A DNA stretch of 16,326 bases from Planctomycetes bacterium UBA1662 (lineage in GTDB: Bacteria > Planctomycetota > UBA8108). Made by a program: the position numbers and the translations under genes. The stretch lies in NCBI GenBank assembly GCA_002320775.1, contig DCKY01000238.1:1-16326 (forward strand). Direction: 5' to 3'. Below are positions 6,410 to 15,015 of this stretch, piece by piece (position 1 is the stretch's first letter; each line of letters starts with the position of its first letter). Under the pieces are notes generated by a model, which worked only from the letters and a program-made list of their open reading frames with translations, ran no database searches and was not told where the DNA came from.

Positions 6410-9400
6410 CCCTCCTCCGCCCTGGCGAAAGGGTTTGCCGGCTTCGTAGAGCCGCAGCCGGCGGCTGATGGCGGCGGCGACCGGTCCGGCTCCCCGCTTG
6501 CGCGCGGCCGCGACAGCCTTGCGGGCCTCGCTGGCGGCGGTTTCGAAATCACCGTTCTCGGCGTGGGCGGCGGCGAGCGCGTCGAGGGCGTCCGGATGGC
6601 TGTTGGAGGTGAGCTCACAGGCCCGCGTGGCGAGGTCGAGCGCCTGCTGTCCATCCCGCACTGAATTGTCCGGGTGGGAGGAGTAGACCTTGGCCAGCAC
6701 GATGAGCGTGCGCAGGCGGTCCGGGCTTTCCCCCAGGGCGTCCCGGTAGTGCTTGATGGCGGCCGCCGGCTTCGCCGTCTGCAGAGAGATCATGCCAAGC
6801 ATGTCGTGGACGTCTCCGAGTCGCCGTCGGTGGTTGAGCAGCTCCGGCGGCTGCAGTGAGGATGTGTCGATGGCGGCCTGCTTGCCGATGAAATCTTTGA
6901 GCTGGAAGATCGCGTCATCCGGGTACCGGCCCTCCAGGTAGACGCCGGCGATGGCGATCACGTTGCTCTGGAACTTGTCCCCGCCCCAGCGACCCGGGAA
7001 GGGTACGGAGGCGTTGCGGAGGTCCGCGGGGGGGTTCCTGGCGAGCTCCGCGTCCCTGGCGAGCCGGGCGGGACTTACGGGCCCCTTGTAGATGGCGGCC
7101 AGGCGGCCGGCCGGGTCGATGAGGAAGCTCGAGGGCAGGGGCAGCTGGCGTTGGCGGTAGATCAGCTCGCGCTGAAGACTTTCCAGTTTTTCTACGAGCG
7201 CCTTGTCCGCGAAGCCGTTCGGTGAGGCGGCAGGAGCGAGATCTCCGCCGAGCCTTTCGAGCAGCTCGCCCACCTTCGCCTTGTCGACCTTCGCGCCGAG
7301 ACTCAGGCTGTCAACATTCAGGAAGAGCAGGTCGAGCCCCGCTGCCTCAAGCTCCGCCGCGTGAGAGTTGAACTCGCGGAGCTCCTTCAGACAGGGGAGG
7401 CACCAGGTGGCCCAGAGATTTACCAGCAGGGCGCGGCCCGGGCGCGGGCGGACCGTGTTGGCCTGTCCATCGAGGCCGGTGTAGGCCGCCGGTGGGACGA
7501 CGGGGCGTTCCGAGAGGACAATCCGGGCGCCGTCGCCCAGCTCCGGCGCCTTCACGGGGCCGGCGGCGAGGGCGGTGGCGGGCGCGAGCTCCCGGGCGGG
7601 CGCGGCGCGGCCGCTGCCCTGTGAGAGCAGGTAGCGCCCTCCAGCCCTGGCCCCCTGGTAGAGCTCCGGCTTTCGGCTTCCAGGCCAACGGACGCCCACC
7701 TGCCGGATGGTGTCGCCCTCTCCCAGGCCAAAGTGGACCCATTTGCTCGACTGGCTGAGGTAGCCATCGCCGGCGTAGAGGGTGCGGATCCGGCTGGGGG
7801 TTTCCTTGCCGCTAAGGGTAAGCTCCACCCGGGCGCCGATGGCATCCCGGCTGCATCCCCTTTCCGGATCGCCGCGCAGCCTGAAGGCGATCGAGCGCGT
7901 CCCTTCACCAAGCCCGTTTCTCATGAAGCGCAGACGGGGCCCGGTACGGCTGGCGAGCCAGAGGTCGAGATCCCCATCCCGATCCCAGTCGCTCAGGGCC
8001 ACGGTGCGTCCGTCATCGATGTGGTCGAGGCCGGTGACCGAGGAGACATCCGCGAAACGACCCTGGCGTGTGTTCAGGAAGCAGCAGTTTCTCTCTTTGC
8101 CGCTGAAGGAGCGTCCCTTGCGGATCAGCCCCGCCAGCTCTCCCCAGGAATCCAGGTAGGACTGCGATGGATCGGTGGAGGCTCCATCGACCGGTGAGCG
8201 CGACACGACCTGTCGCCAGTAGAAGCTTCACAAGTCACCGGTGTCCTGCTGGGTGATGAAGCCGTTGGTCACGAGCAGATCTTCCCAGCCGTCATTGTTG
8301 AGGTCGGCGAACTTGGAGCCCCAGGCCCAGCGGCCGATGGAGATGCCGGCCTCGCCGCTGACATCATTGAAGCGGCCGTCGCCGAGGTTCTTCAGCAGGG
8401 TGTTGCCGCGCGCGTGGCGGCGGAACTCGGCGCGGGTCTTGTCGCTGGCTCCCTGGTGAAAGCGCCCCTGGGAGGTGATGCGGTTGCCGGCGGAGGAGAA
8501 CATATTGCTGACGTAGAGGTCCATCCAACCATCGTTATCGTAATCGCCCCAGCAGCTTGACATGCCCGGGGAGATATCCTCGGCGCCGGCGGCCGCCGCG
8601 ATGTCGGTGAATCGTCCGGAATCGTTGCGGTAGAGATTGTTGCGCCCGAAATCATTCGCAACGTAGAGGTCCTGGTCTCCATCGTTGTCGAAGTCCTCCC
8701 AGGCCGCCGCGTAGCTGAAGCGCCGGTTTTTTACGTCGAGCCCGGCACGTACGGTCGCGTGCGAGAAGCGCCAGCGGCCATCGTTTCGAAGCAGCACGTT
8801 GCGCCCCCCGTTGTTGGCATCGTGGTAGGGCACCGGCCGCGCGAAGACGAGATGGCGGTTGGCTCCCTTTCGCCTGTTGTAGCAGCAGACATAGATGTCG
8901 ATGTCGCCATCGAGATCATAGTCGGCCGCCGCCAGGGAATAGGGAAGGGCCGCCGGCAGGAGCTTGGCCGTCCTTGGGGTAAAGTTTCCCTTGCCGTCGT
9001 TTTCGTGGATCATCACCCCGGGTTCGAGGCCGGCGAGGAGGTCCTGGTCTCCATCGTTGTCGAGGTCTACGAAGAGCGCTCCGTGGGTTGATTCGAGCCA
9101 GTCAACACCGAGCTCCGCCGAGCGCTCCGCAGCTGAGCCGTCAGCGTTCTGGACAAAGAGGCGGTTGGGCAGGCCTCCCGGCTGGCAGACATAGAGGTCG
9201 TCGCGGCCGTCTCCGTTGATGTCGCCGACAGCGAGGCCCTGCCAGCCTCCGATGTCGATCCCCATTCCCAGCTCGATTTTCCCCATCCAGTGGTCGAGCC
9301 CGGGCAGCAGCTGGGATGTGAAGGCGGGGCTGGCTGACAGGAGGGAGCTTGTGCAGTCGCCGAAGAGAGGCTTCTTGCCGCCGAGGCTGAGAGTCTCTTC

Positions 9401-10045
9401 GTAGGTCTCTGCCGCGAGCTCCTGGAGGAGCCACTTTTCTCCGTCGCGTTTCCAGGCTGACCGCCAGGTCGCCTTGACCTGGAAGCGGCCTTTGCTGAAG
9501 CGTCCGGAGAGCTGGAAGTAGGTTCGTGTCCGGGCGCTGTCTTTGCCGGAGGTTTCTACATCGAAGAGCTTGAGCTTGCTGTGGCGGTCGCTGGATCCCT
9601 CAAAGGCGGCGAGCAGCTCCCCGAAGGCTCTCTCCAGTCCGGCGCGTCCCTTGCGCCCCGCGGGAGATTCTGTCTTATTGCCGCCGCGGCGTACAATAAA
9701 GTGCCGGTCGCGGAAGGTTTCCTCCAGCTCCGCCGGACGGAGCGTCGAACACTGGAAGTCATCCGCCAACAGGCCGGCTTCCGGGCCCTTTCCGGGGGGT
9801 GACTCGAGCAGGAGGGCGAAGGCCTTGAGGGTGTCCTGGGCCCGGGCGCTGAAGACCTCGGTGTCCCAGCCGTCTCTGTTCGTGTCTTCAGGTGGCGGCG
9901 CGCCCCGCGCGCCGGAGACGACCGCATCGAGATCATTTCTCAGGTTATCCAGCCGGGCCGGGTCGATGTCGCCCTTACAGCCCGGCAGGAGCAAGGCCAG
10001 GAGCAAGGCCAGAGAGCGAGGTGAGGTGGCTGGTGTGTGATTCAT
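6395..10045 (-). CDS. Giant selenolipoprotein: NTF2-like, FG-GAP/VCBS propeller with internal Sec, ASPIC/UnbV, thioredoxin-like and TPR-like regions
   Basis: Two minus-strand ORFs lie in one frame, separated only by TGA 8228-8230. Read through as Sec, they form one protein of 1216 residues with Sec at 606. Order: lipoprotein signal ending LLLPG-C23; SnoaL/NTF2-like region (about 70-215); six FG-GAP repeats (about 265-600) with DxDxDG-type loops (DINGDG, DLDNDG, DYDLDG, DFDNDG, DYDNDG, DLNNDG); the Sec segment TNGFITQQDTGDL-U-SFYWRQVV; a seventh repeat DWDRDGDLDLWL; ASPIC/UnbV domain (about 718-808); thioredoxin-like domain with WATWC882-L-P-C885 (about 840-1000); TPR-like C-terminus (about 1050-1200). 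Six repeats before and one after the TGA make a complete seven-bladed propeller, which argues against a real stop. The second half alone lacks any signal peptide. The start is ATG 10045; GTG 10048 is an alternative, and no strong ribosome site is visible. The stop is TAG. It is probably anchored outside the inner membrane; the function is unknown. Confidence 0.85.
8200..8216 (-). promoter_or_regulatory. Bacterial SECIS-like hairpin of the giant selenolipoprotein
   Basis: On the minus strand the sequence gcgaca-GGTCG-tgtcgc forms a perfect 6-bp stem with a GGTCG loop. It begins 11 bases after the TGA (8230-8228), and the loop starts 18 bases after it. This fits the position and apical-loop character of bacterial SECIS elements and shares GGTC with the AhpD-like hairpin. 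The bases also encode WRQVVSR, so they are under two constraints if the reading is correct. Confidence 0.72.
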
Positions 10046-10285
10046 CACTGCGTAATAGAGTTCGAATGAAATGAACCAATAAGATACACGATTGAACGGG
10101 ATGGCCGTTCTACGAATGGGCTGAAAGCCTTTTTCGGCATTGAGATCCCACGCTGCGGGACCTGCTGCTTTGTGGGATTTATGAATTCAGTTGGGCTTTT
10201 TTATCCACAAATGACGGAATCACTGGATGATAGAATAAATGTCCGTGTCCGTAGCGCTGGGGCCTCTACAGGCACCTGAACAGAT
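10046..10285. other. Divergent intergenic region between the giant selenolipoprotein and CotH-like genes
   Basis: About 240 bases, more AT-rich than the surrounding genes, and it must hold the promoters for both divergent giant genes. I could not identify a -35/-10 pair with good spacing on either strand. It contains an inverted repeat (10145-10178), a short GGCT-gaa-AGCC stem followed by TTTTT (10119-10134), and one perfect consensus DnaA box, TTATCCACA (10201-10209). None of these is enough to assign a specific control mechanism. Confidence 0.5.
10145..10178. repeat. Imperfectly spaced inverted repeat in the divergent promoter region
   Basis: ATCCCAC (10145-10151) is exactly complementary to GTGGGAT (10172-10178) with a 20-base spacer. 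It could be a hairpin in a leader RNA or an operator with two half-sites about three helical turns apart. It lies 107 bases upstream of the CotH-like start and 100 bases upstream of the giant lipoprotein start. Confidence 0.35.
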
Positions 10286-13200
10286 ATGAATAGAGATATG
10301 AAATATAATTCACCGTTGGTCGTCCTCTTTACCGCTGTCTTCTTTGTACTGGGTGGTTTCTCTCCGGAGTCGCTGCGCGCCGATACGATTGCCGACTCTG
10401 TTGACGACTGGTCGAGTACCGGCGAGCAGGGGGCCAACGGTTGGAGCTACGGTTATTACAATCTCACCGAAGATGGCAACAACAGCTATTCCGCCGATGA
10501 GTTCATCGAGTTTGAGGCGGCTCATTGGCGAGGCGAGGGCTGGCGCCTGGCTTCTTCCAATTGTCCGTGGACCTATATTGCCCAGGAAGGCGTTCATCCC
10601 AACGGCACCAACAGCTGTCCGGGCGAAGAGCACTGGCCGATCCGGCGGTGGACCAGCGATGTCGCCGGCGCGGTTGAGGTCACCTGGCAGACCCGCGAGG
10701 TGAATCTCGCCGGAGCCGGCGTGAGCGGTCTCCTCTTTCACAATGGCGAGCTGGTCGATTCCGCGGTGATCGCCGGCGGCGACGGCGGCGGCGTCACGCG
10801 GACGGTGGACCTCGTTCTCGCGGTCGGCGACGTGCTCGACCTGGCGAATTCGCCGGTGGGGCCGAACTCCAATCGCAACGATGGCTCGGATGGATCAGCC
10901 AATCGTCTTACCATTGATGATGGCGTCAACGATCCCGATGCAGATGGTGTCAACTCCGGCGAGGACAATTGCCCTGAAGATGCCAACGCGGGGCAGGCGG
11001 ATGCCGATGGAGATAATGTCGGCGATGCCTGCGACAACTGTCCCAATGACGACAACGCCGACCAGCGCGACCGGGACCGCGATGGTCTTGGCGATGCCTG
11101 TGACGAGGCCGAAGAGGCCTCGCCCCGCTACGGCGTGGTCATCAACGAGATTCACTACAATCCACAGGAGGGTGCCGATCTCGAATTCATCGAGCTCTAC
11201 AATTCCGGCGCGTTGACCGTTGATCTGTCGCGGTGGGCTTTCACCGGCGGCATTCGTCACGAGTTCGAGGCTGGTACGGCGATCGAGTCGGGCGGCTTCC
11301 TGGTGATCTGCCGGAACCCTCTCGCCCTCGGTCCCGAGTTCGGCCTGGTGCCTAGCCGCCTCGTGCTCTGGGCTGGTTCGGCGCTCAACAATGGCGGCGA
11401 GAACATCGAGCTGATCGATGCCACCTCCGCGGTCGTCGATTCTGTACGCTACGATGACGACGCGCCCTGGGAGACCGGGGCCGATGGAGACGGGGGCTCG
11501 CTGCAGCGGCTCTGCGCCCTGTTTGAGAGCGACAATCCCAGGAACTGGCGCGGCCGGGCGGATGTCGCGCCGACACCCATGGCGGTGAACGCCGCCATCG
11601 AGTGCCCTCCGCCGCCGAGACCTTCTCCGGCGATCGCCATCAACGAGATCATGTACCACACTGCTGACAACGACCCCTACGATCTGCGGGAGTACATTGA
11701 GCTGACCAATACGACGGCGGCTCCGATCGACCTGCAGGGGTATTGCTTTACCCAGGGTGTCGATTTCTGCTTCGCGGAGAGTACAGTTCTCCTGCCCGGC
11801 GGCTATCTCGTCGTTTGCAGGGACGAGGCGGCCGCCCGCGATGGGTACGGCATCAGCAATACGATCGGGGACTGGGAAGGACAGCTCTCTAATGATGGAG
11901 AGAGAATCACCCTGGTCGATGCCGCCGGAGCCCTGGTTGACTCCGCCCGCTACGGGGAGACCCAGGACTGGAATGTCGGCGCCGATGGCCTGGGCTACAG
12001 CCTCGAGAAGATCGTCTCCGACGCGGTCTCGGATGATCCCGCCAGCTGGACGGATTCGGGCGCCATGGACAGCCAGGCCGCCGGCGGAGGCGATGAGTGG
12101 AGCACGGTCAGCGTCTCCGGAACGGCCACCAGCAGCAGGATCTATATCTATATCCAGGAAGCCGGCGAGTATCTTCTCGACAATCTTTCGCTGGTTGATA
12201 CCCGCGCGCCGGAGGACAACCTGATTGCCGGCGGCGGCTTTGACAACGGTATCGGAGATTGGGACGCGCGTGGAAACCACTCCGGCAGCCGCTGGAGCCG
12301 CGCCGCAGGCGGGGAGATCTTTGATGAGCCTGCTCTCCACCTCGTGTCCACCGGACGCGGGACCGGGTCGGCCAATTCCGTACGCCTGGATCTTCCCGAA
12401 GCTCTCGACCGTTCGGCTGCGGTCACCTACACCCTCAGCTTTTCCTATTTCCAGCTCAGAGGCGGCGACACCCTTACGGCCCGCCTCTCGGTTTCTACCG
12501 CGAGCCGGGGCATTTTCTGGCAGCGCGGCGGAGGCGGGGGAGGGATCGCCAGCCCCGGCGAGGCCAACGTGGTCTCGAGGGATTGCCTGCCGCCCTTCGT
12601 CAGTAACCTGAATCGCTGGCCCCAGGAGCCCACCTCCGGGGATGTGACCACCCTCACGGCCAGGGTGAGGGGAGAGCCCACCGAGGTCAAGCTGGTGACC
12701 TCCTTGAGCGGAGCGAACCGGGAGCTTGAAATGCTCGATGATGGCCTGTCCAACGATGGCGCGGCCGGCGATGGCGTCTATGGTGTCGATGTGCCCGCCC
12801 AGCCGCACAACACCGTGGTGACCTTCAAGGTCGAGGCGCGAAGCGAGTGCGGCCTGCGCGTATTTCCTCCGCGGACCGACACCGAGGATGTCTACGGCTA
12901 CTACGTCAATGATAACCAGCCTGAGTCGCCCCTGCCGAGGATCACGCTCATTACGCCTTCAGCCAACGGACGCAGCTGGCTCTCGGGGCTTGGACGCGCC
13001 TATATGCGTTTCTCCATCGCCTCCGGAGGAGACATCTTCCACCAGGTGCAGATTCGCCGCCGGGGCGGCAGCGTCTACAGCGCCACCAAGCCCTACCTGA
13101 AGGTGAAGATGAACAAGGGCCATCTCTTCTTCGGCAAGAAGCGCTTCAACCTGCAGAGCCTGTGGACAGACAAGGCGCTCGTGCGCGAGGGCATGGCCTG

Positions 13201-14860
13201 GACGCTCTTTGATGAGATGGATAATCCCGCCCTGAGCCACGACCTCTTCCGGATCCACGCCAATGGCAACTACCACGCCCTCTACGCGGTGATGGAGAAC
13301 CCTGAGGAGCGCTGGCTGGACCGTGTAGGGCTCAACGCCGATGGCAATCTCTACAAGGCGACCGCTTCTCGTGAAGAGCGCAACGGCACCTACGAAAAGA
13401 AGACCAACCAGCATGAGGATTACAGCGACCTGCGCTCCTTCCTCAACGCTCTTCACGACACATCCCGAAACCAGCTTACGAATTTCTTTCTCGAGAAGAC
13501 CGTGCCGGACACCATCATTGACTACCAGGCGGGCCAGGTCCTGATCAACAACCGCGACTATCCTCATAAGAATCACTATCTCTACCATGACACCGAGACC
13601 GACCGGTGGATTCCGACCGGCTGGGACCTGGACCTCGCCTATGGCAAGCGCTGGGACGGCGGCAACGGCGGGGTCTACAACGACCGCATGGACAATCCCG
13701 GCATGACGATCTGGAATACCACCACCGTTCGCGGCGGGGGTGTCGGAAACCATCTCCTTGACAAGTTCTTCGCCCAGTCCGGAACCCATTTTCGCCGCGC
13801 CTACCTGGCTCGACTCTGGGGCGCCATCCACGAGAAGTACACGCTCGATTTTTACGAGCAGCGACTGGCCGATCTGAGTGAACTGCTCATGGAGGAGCAG
13901 CGTGATGATTTCAGAGTCTGGGGCCGCACCAGTCCGGCCGGCGATCGGTCGGCCCCCTCCGGGTTCGAACCCAACATAGACAGGGTCATGGCCCATATTC
14001 GTTCGCGCCGCAGCTACATGGTTAACTATCTCCGCAGCACCGAGCGTTTCACCGGCTATGACCGGCTGATGATCACCGAGATCATGTACAACCCCCTGGG
14101 AGATGACGAGGCCGAATACCTTGAGCTCTGGAATAACTCCGGCTCACAGGTGGACATCTCGGGGTGGAAGATCGAGGGGCTCGGCGCCACCAATGAGGCG
14201 GGCGTCTTCGAGGAGCACAGCTTTCCCAATGGAACGAATGTCGCCGCTGACGAGGTCGTTATTCTGGCGAAGGACCCTGTCGCCTTCCGGAGGATTTACG
14301 GAAATCCGGCGCGAATCTTTGGTCCCTATCCCGGCAGCCTCAGCAATGAAGGTGAGAAGCTGCGTGTTAAAGATGATGGGCCCGGCTATCCCGCCACCGT
14401 TGATCTCGTCAGGTATTCTCAGGATGCGCCGTGGCCCGCCCGCGCCGATGGCCTGGGTTACAGCCTCGAGCTCTTTGAGATCCACGAGGACATGGACAAT
14501 GACGTCTCTGAAAATTGGCAGGTCTCGAGCCGCATCTACGGCTCACCGGGCTCCATCCAGCGCCTTGGCGAGGCGACGCCGTCCTTCGTGCGCGGCAACT
14601 GTAATGGTGATCAGACGGTCGACATCTCCGACGCGGTCACGATCCTCTTTTATCTCTTCCTTGGCGAGAGCGAGCCGCGCTGCCTCCAGGGTTGCGATGT
14701 GAACGCGAATGCCCAGGTTTCCATCGATGATGCCATTGGCCTGTTGCGCTATCTCTTCAGTGCCGATGGGTTCCCGATCCCGGCGCCCGCGCCCGGCAGC
14801 GATTGCGCTCCCTCCGAGGAGGGTTCCTGCGAAGTCTCCAACTGCGTTACCCAGGGCTGA
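10286..14860 (+). CDS. Exported multidomain CotH-family protein with lamin-tail, TSP3 and dockerin-like domains
   Basis: A 1524-residue secreted protein. Residues 1-32 form a signal peptide (hydrophobic VVLFTAVFFVLGGF, cleavage near LRA-DT). Residues about 215-275 are thrombospondin type 3-like Ca-binding repeats (PDADGVNSGEDNCPED, DACDNCPNDDNADQ). Lamin-tail domains follow at about 285-400 (INEIHYNP) and about 450-575 (INEIMYHT), then a probable jelly-roll region at about 640-745. A CotH-like region spans about 905-1235 (FRIHANGNYHALYAVMENPEERWLDR, LYKAT, NRDYPHKNHYLYHD, PTGWDLDLAYG, the last with the family's DxD). A third lamin-tail domain is at about 1260-1400 (ITEIMYNP). Residues about 1437-1495 hold a dockerin-like doublet (NCNGDQTVDISDAVTILFYLF, DVNANAQVSIDDAIGLLRYLF). 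The CotH family includes secreted protein kinases; kinase activity here is an inference. An alternative start is ATG 10298. The C-terminal doublet is typical of large planctomycete surface proteins. Confidence 0.9.
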   Translation: MNRDMKYNSPLVVLFTAVFFVLGGFSPESLRADTIADSVDDWSSTGEQGANGWSYGYYNLTEDGNNSYSADEFIEFEAAHWRGEGWRLASSNCPWTYIAQEGVHPNGTNSCPGEEHWPIRRWTSDVAGAVEVTWQTREVNLAGAGVSGLLFHNGELVDSAVIAGGDGGGVTRTVDLVLAVGDVLDLANSPVGPNSNRNDGSDGSANRLTIDDGVNDPDADGVNSGEDNCPEDANAGQADADGDNVGDACDNCPNDDNADQRDRDRDGLGDACDEAEEASPRYGVVINEIHYNPQEGADLEFIELYNSGALTVDLSRWAFTGGIRHEFEAGTAIESGGFLVICRNPLALGPEFGLVPSRLVLWAGSALNNGGENIELIDATSAVVDSVRYDDDAPWETGADGDGGSLQRLCALFESDNPRNWRGRADVAPTPMAVNAAIECPPPPRPSPAIAINEIMYHTADNDPYDLREYIELTNTTAAPIDLQGYCFTQGVDFCFAESTVLLPGGYLVVCRDEAAARDGYGISNTIGDWEGQLSNDGERITLVDAAGALVDSARYGETQDWNVGADGLGYSLEKIVSDAVSDDPASWTDSGAMDSQAAGGGDEWSTVSVSGTATSSRIYIYIQEAGEYLLDNLSLVDTRAPEDNLIAGGGFDNGIGDWDARGNHSGSRWSRAAGGEIFDEPALHLVSTGRGTGSANSVRLDLPEALDRSAAVTYTLSFSYFQLRGGDTLTARLSVSTASRGIFWQRGGGGGGIASPGEANVVSRDCLPPFVSNLNRWPQEPTSGDVTTLTARVRGEPTEVKLVTSLSGANRELEMLDDGLSNDGAAGDGVYGVDVPAQPHNTVVTFKVEARSECGLRVFPPRTDTEDVYGYYVNDNQPESPLPRITLITPSANGRSWLSGLGRAYMRFSIASGGDIFHQVQIRRRGGSVYSATKPYLKVKMNKGHLFFGKKRFNLQSLWTDKALVREGMAWTLFDEMDNPALSHDLFRIHANGNYHALYAVMENPEERWLDRVGLNADGNLYKATASREERNGTYEKKTNQHEDYSDLRSFLNALHDTSRNQLTNFFLEKTVPDTIIDYQAGQVLINNRDYPHKNHYLYHDTETDRWIPTGWDLDLAYGKRWDGGNGGVYNDRMDNPGMTIWNTTTVRGGGVGNHLLDKFFAQSGTHFRRAYLARLWGAIHEKYTLDFYEQRLADLSELLMEEQRDDFRVWGRTSPAGDRSAPSGFEPNIDRVMAHIRSRRSYMVNYLRSTERFTGYDRLMITEIMYNPLGDDEAEYLELWNNSGSQVDISGWKIEGLGATNEAGVFEEHSFPNGTNVAADEVVILAKDPVAFRRIYGNPARIFGPYPGSLSNEGEKLRVKDDGPGYPATVDLVRYSQDAPWPARADGLGYSLELFEIHEDMDNDVSENWQVSSRIYGSPGSIQRLGEATPSFVRGNCNGDQTVDISDAVTILFYLFLGESEPRCLQGCDVNANAQVSIDDAIGLLRYLFSADGFPIPAPAPGSDCAPSEEGSCEVSNCVTQG

Positions 14861-14934
14861 GACGTTTTCCGACGAACTTTCTTCCCGGCGCAGTTTTCTC
14901 GTTCCCTAGGACCCTTCCGCGGGGTTAGATGGAT

Positions 14935-14961
14935 AGGCGTCCGTCCTCTGGATGGACGCTT
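14935..14961. terminator. Strong 11-bp hairpin between the CotH-like gene and the deiodinase-like gene
   Basis: The sequence from A14935 to T14961 folds as an 11-bp stem (two G-T wobbles) around the loop CTCTG (14946-14950); its core is GCGTCC (14937-14942) with GGACGC (14954-14959). It lies 74 bases after the CotH-like stop and 54 bases before the next start. There is no T-tract, so it could be a Rho-independent-like terminator, a transcript-stabilising stem or a leader element of the selenoprotein mRNA. Confidence 0.4.
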
Positions 14962-15015
14962 CCAGTTGATTGAGACATTGACGAACTGTGGCTATACATT
15001 GAGAAGAGGTTGATG

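Noticed and set aside
8377..9280. Recurring similar GATCTGGTTGTCGTC-like stretches in the minus-strand gene as DNA repeats
   Set aside because: They are the codons of the repeated DxDxDG Ca-binding loops of the FG-GAP repeats, so they are explained by the protein rather than by a separate DNA repeat.
10201..10209. Perfect DnaA box TTATCCACA as a sign of a replication origin
   Set aside because: Only one box is present, without an AT-rich unwinding region or dnaA/dnaN neighbours, so it may be chance or at most a regulatory site.
10895..12808. Long minus-strand ORF of 637 codons opposite the CotH-like gene
   Set aside because: The plus-strand frame has clear lamin-tail and TSP3 domains; the minus-strand translation is a codon-bias shadow without domain features.
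13961..13972. GGGTTCGAACCC, which looks like a tRNA T-arm
   Set aside because: It lies inside the CotH-like coding frame (Gly-Phe-Glu-Pro), and no matching acceptor, D-arm or anticodon arm could be placed around it.
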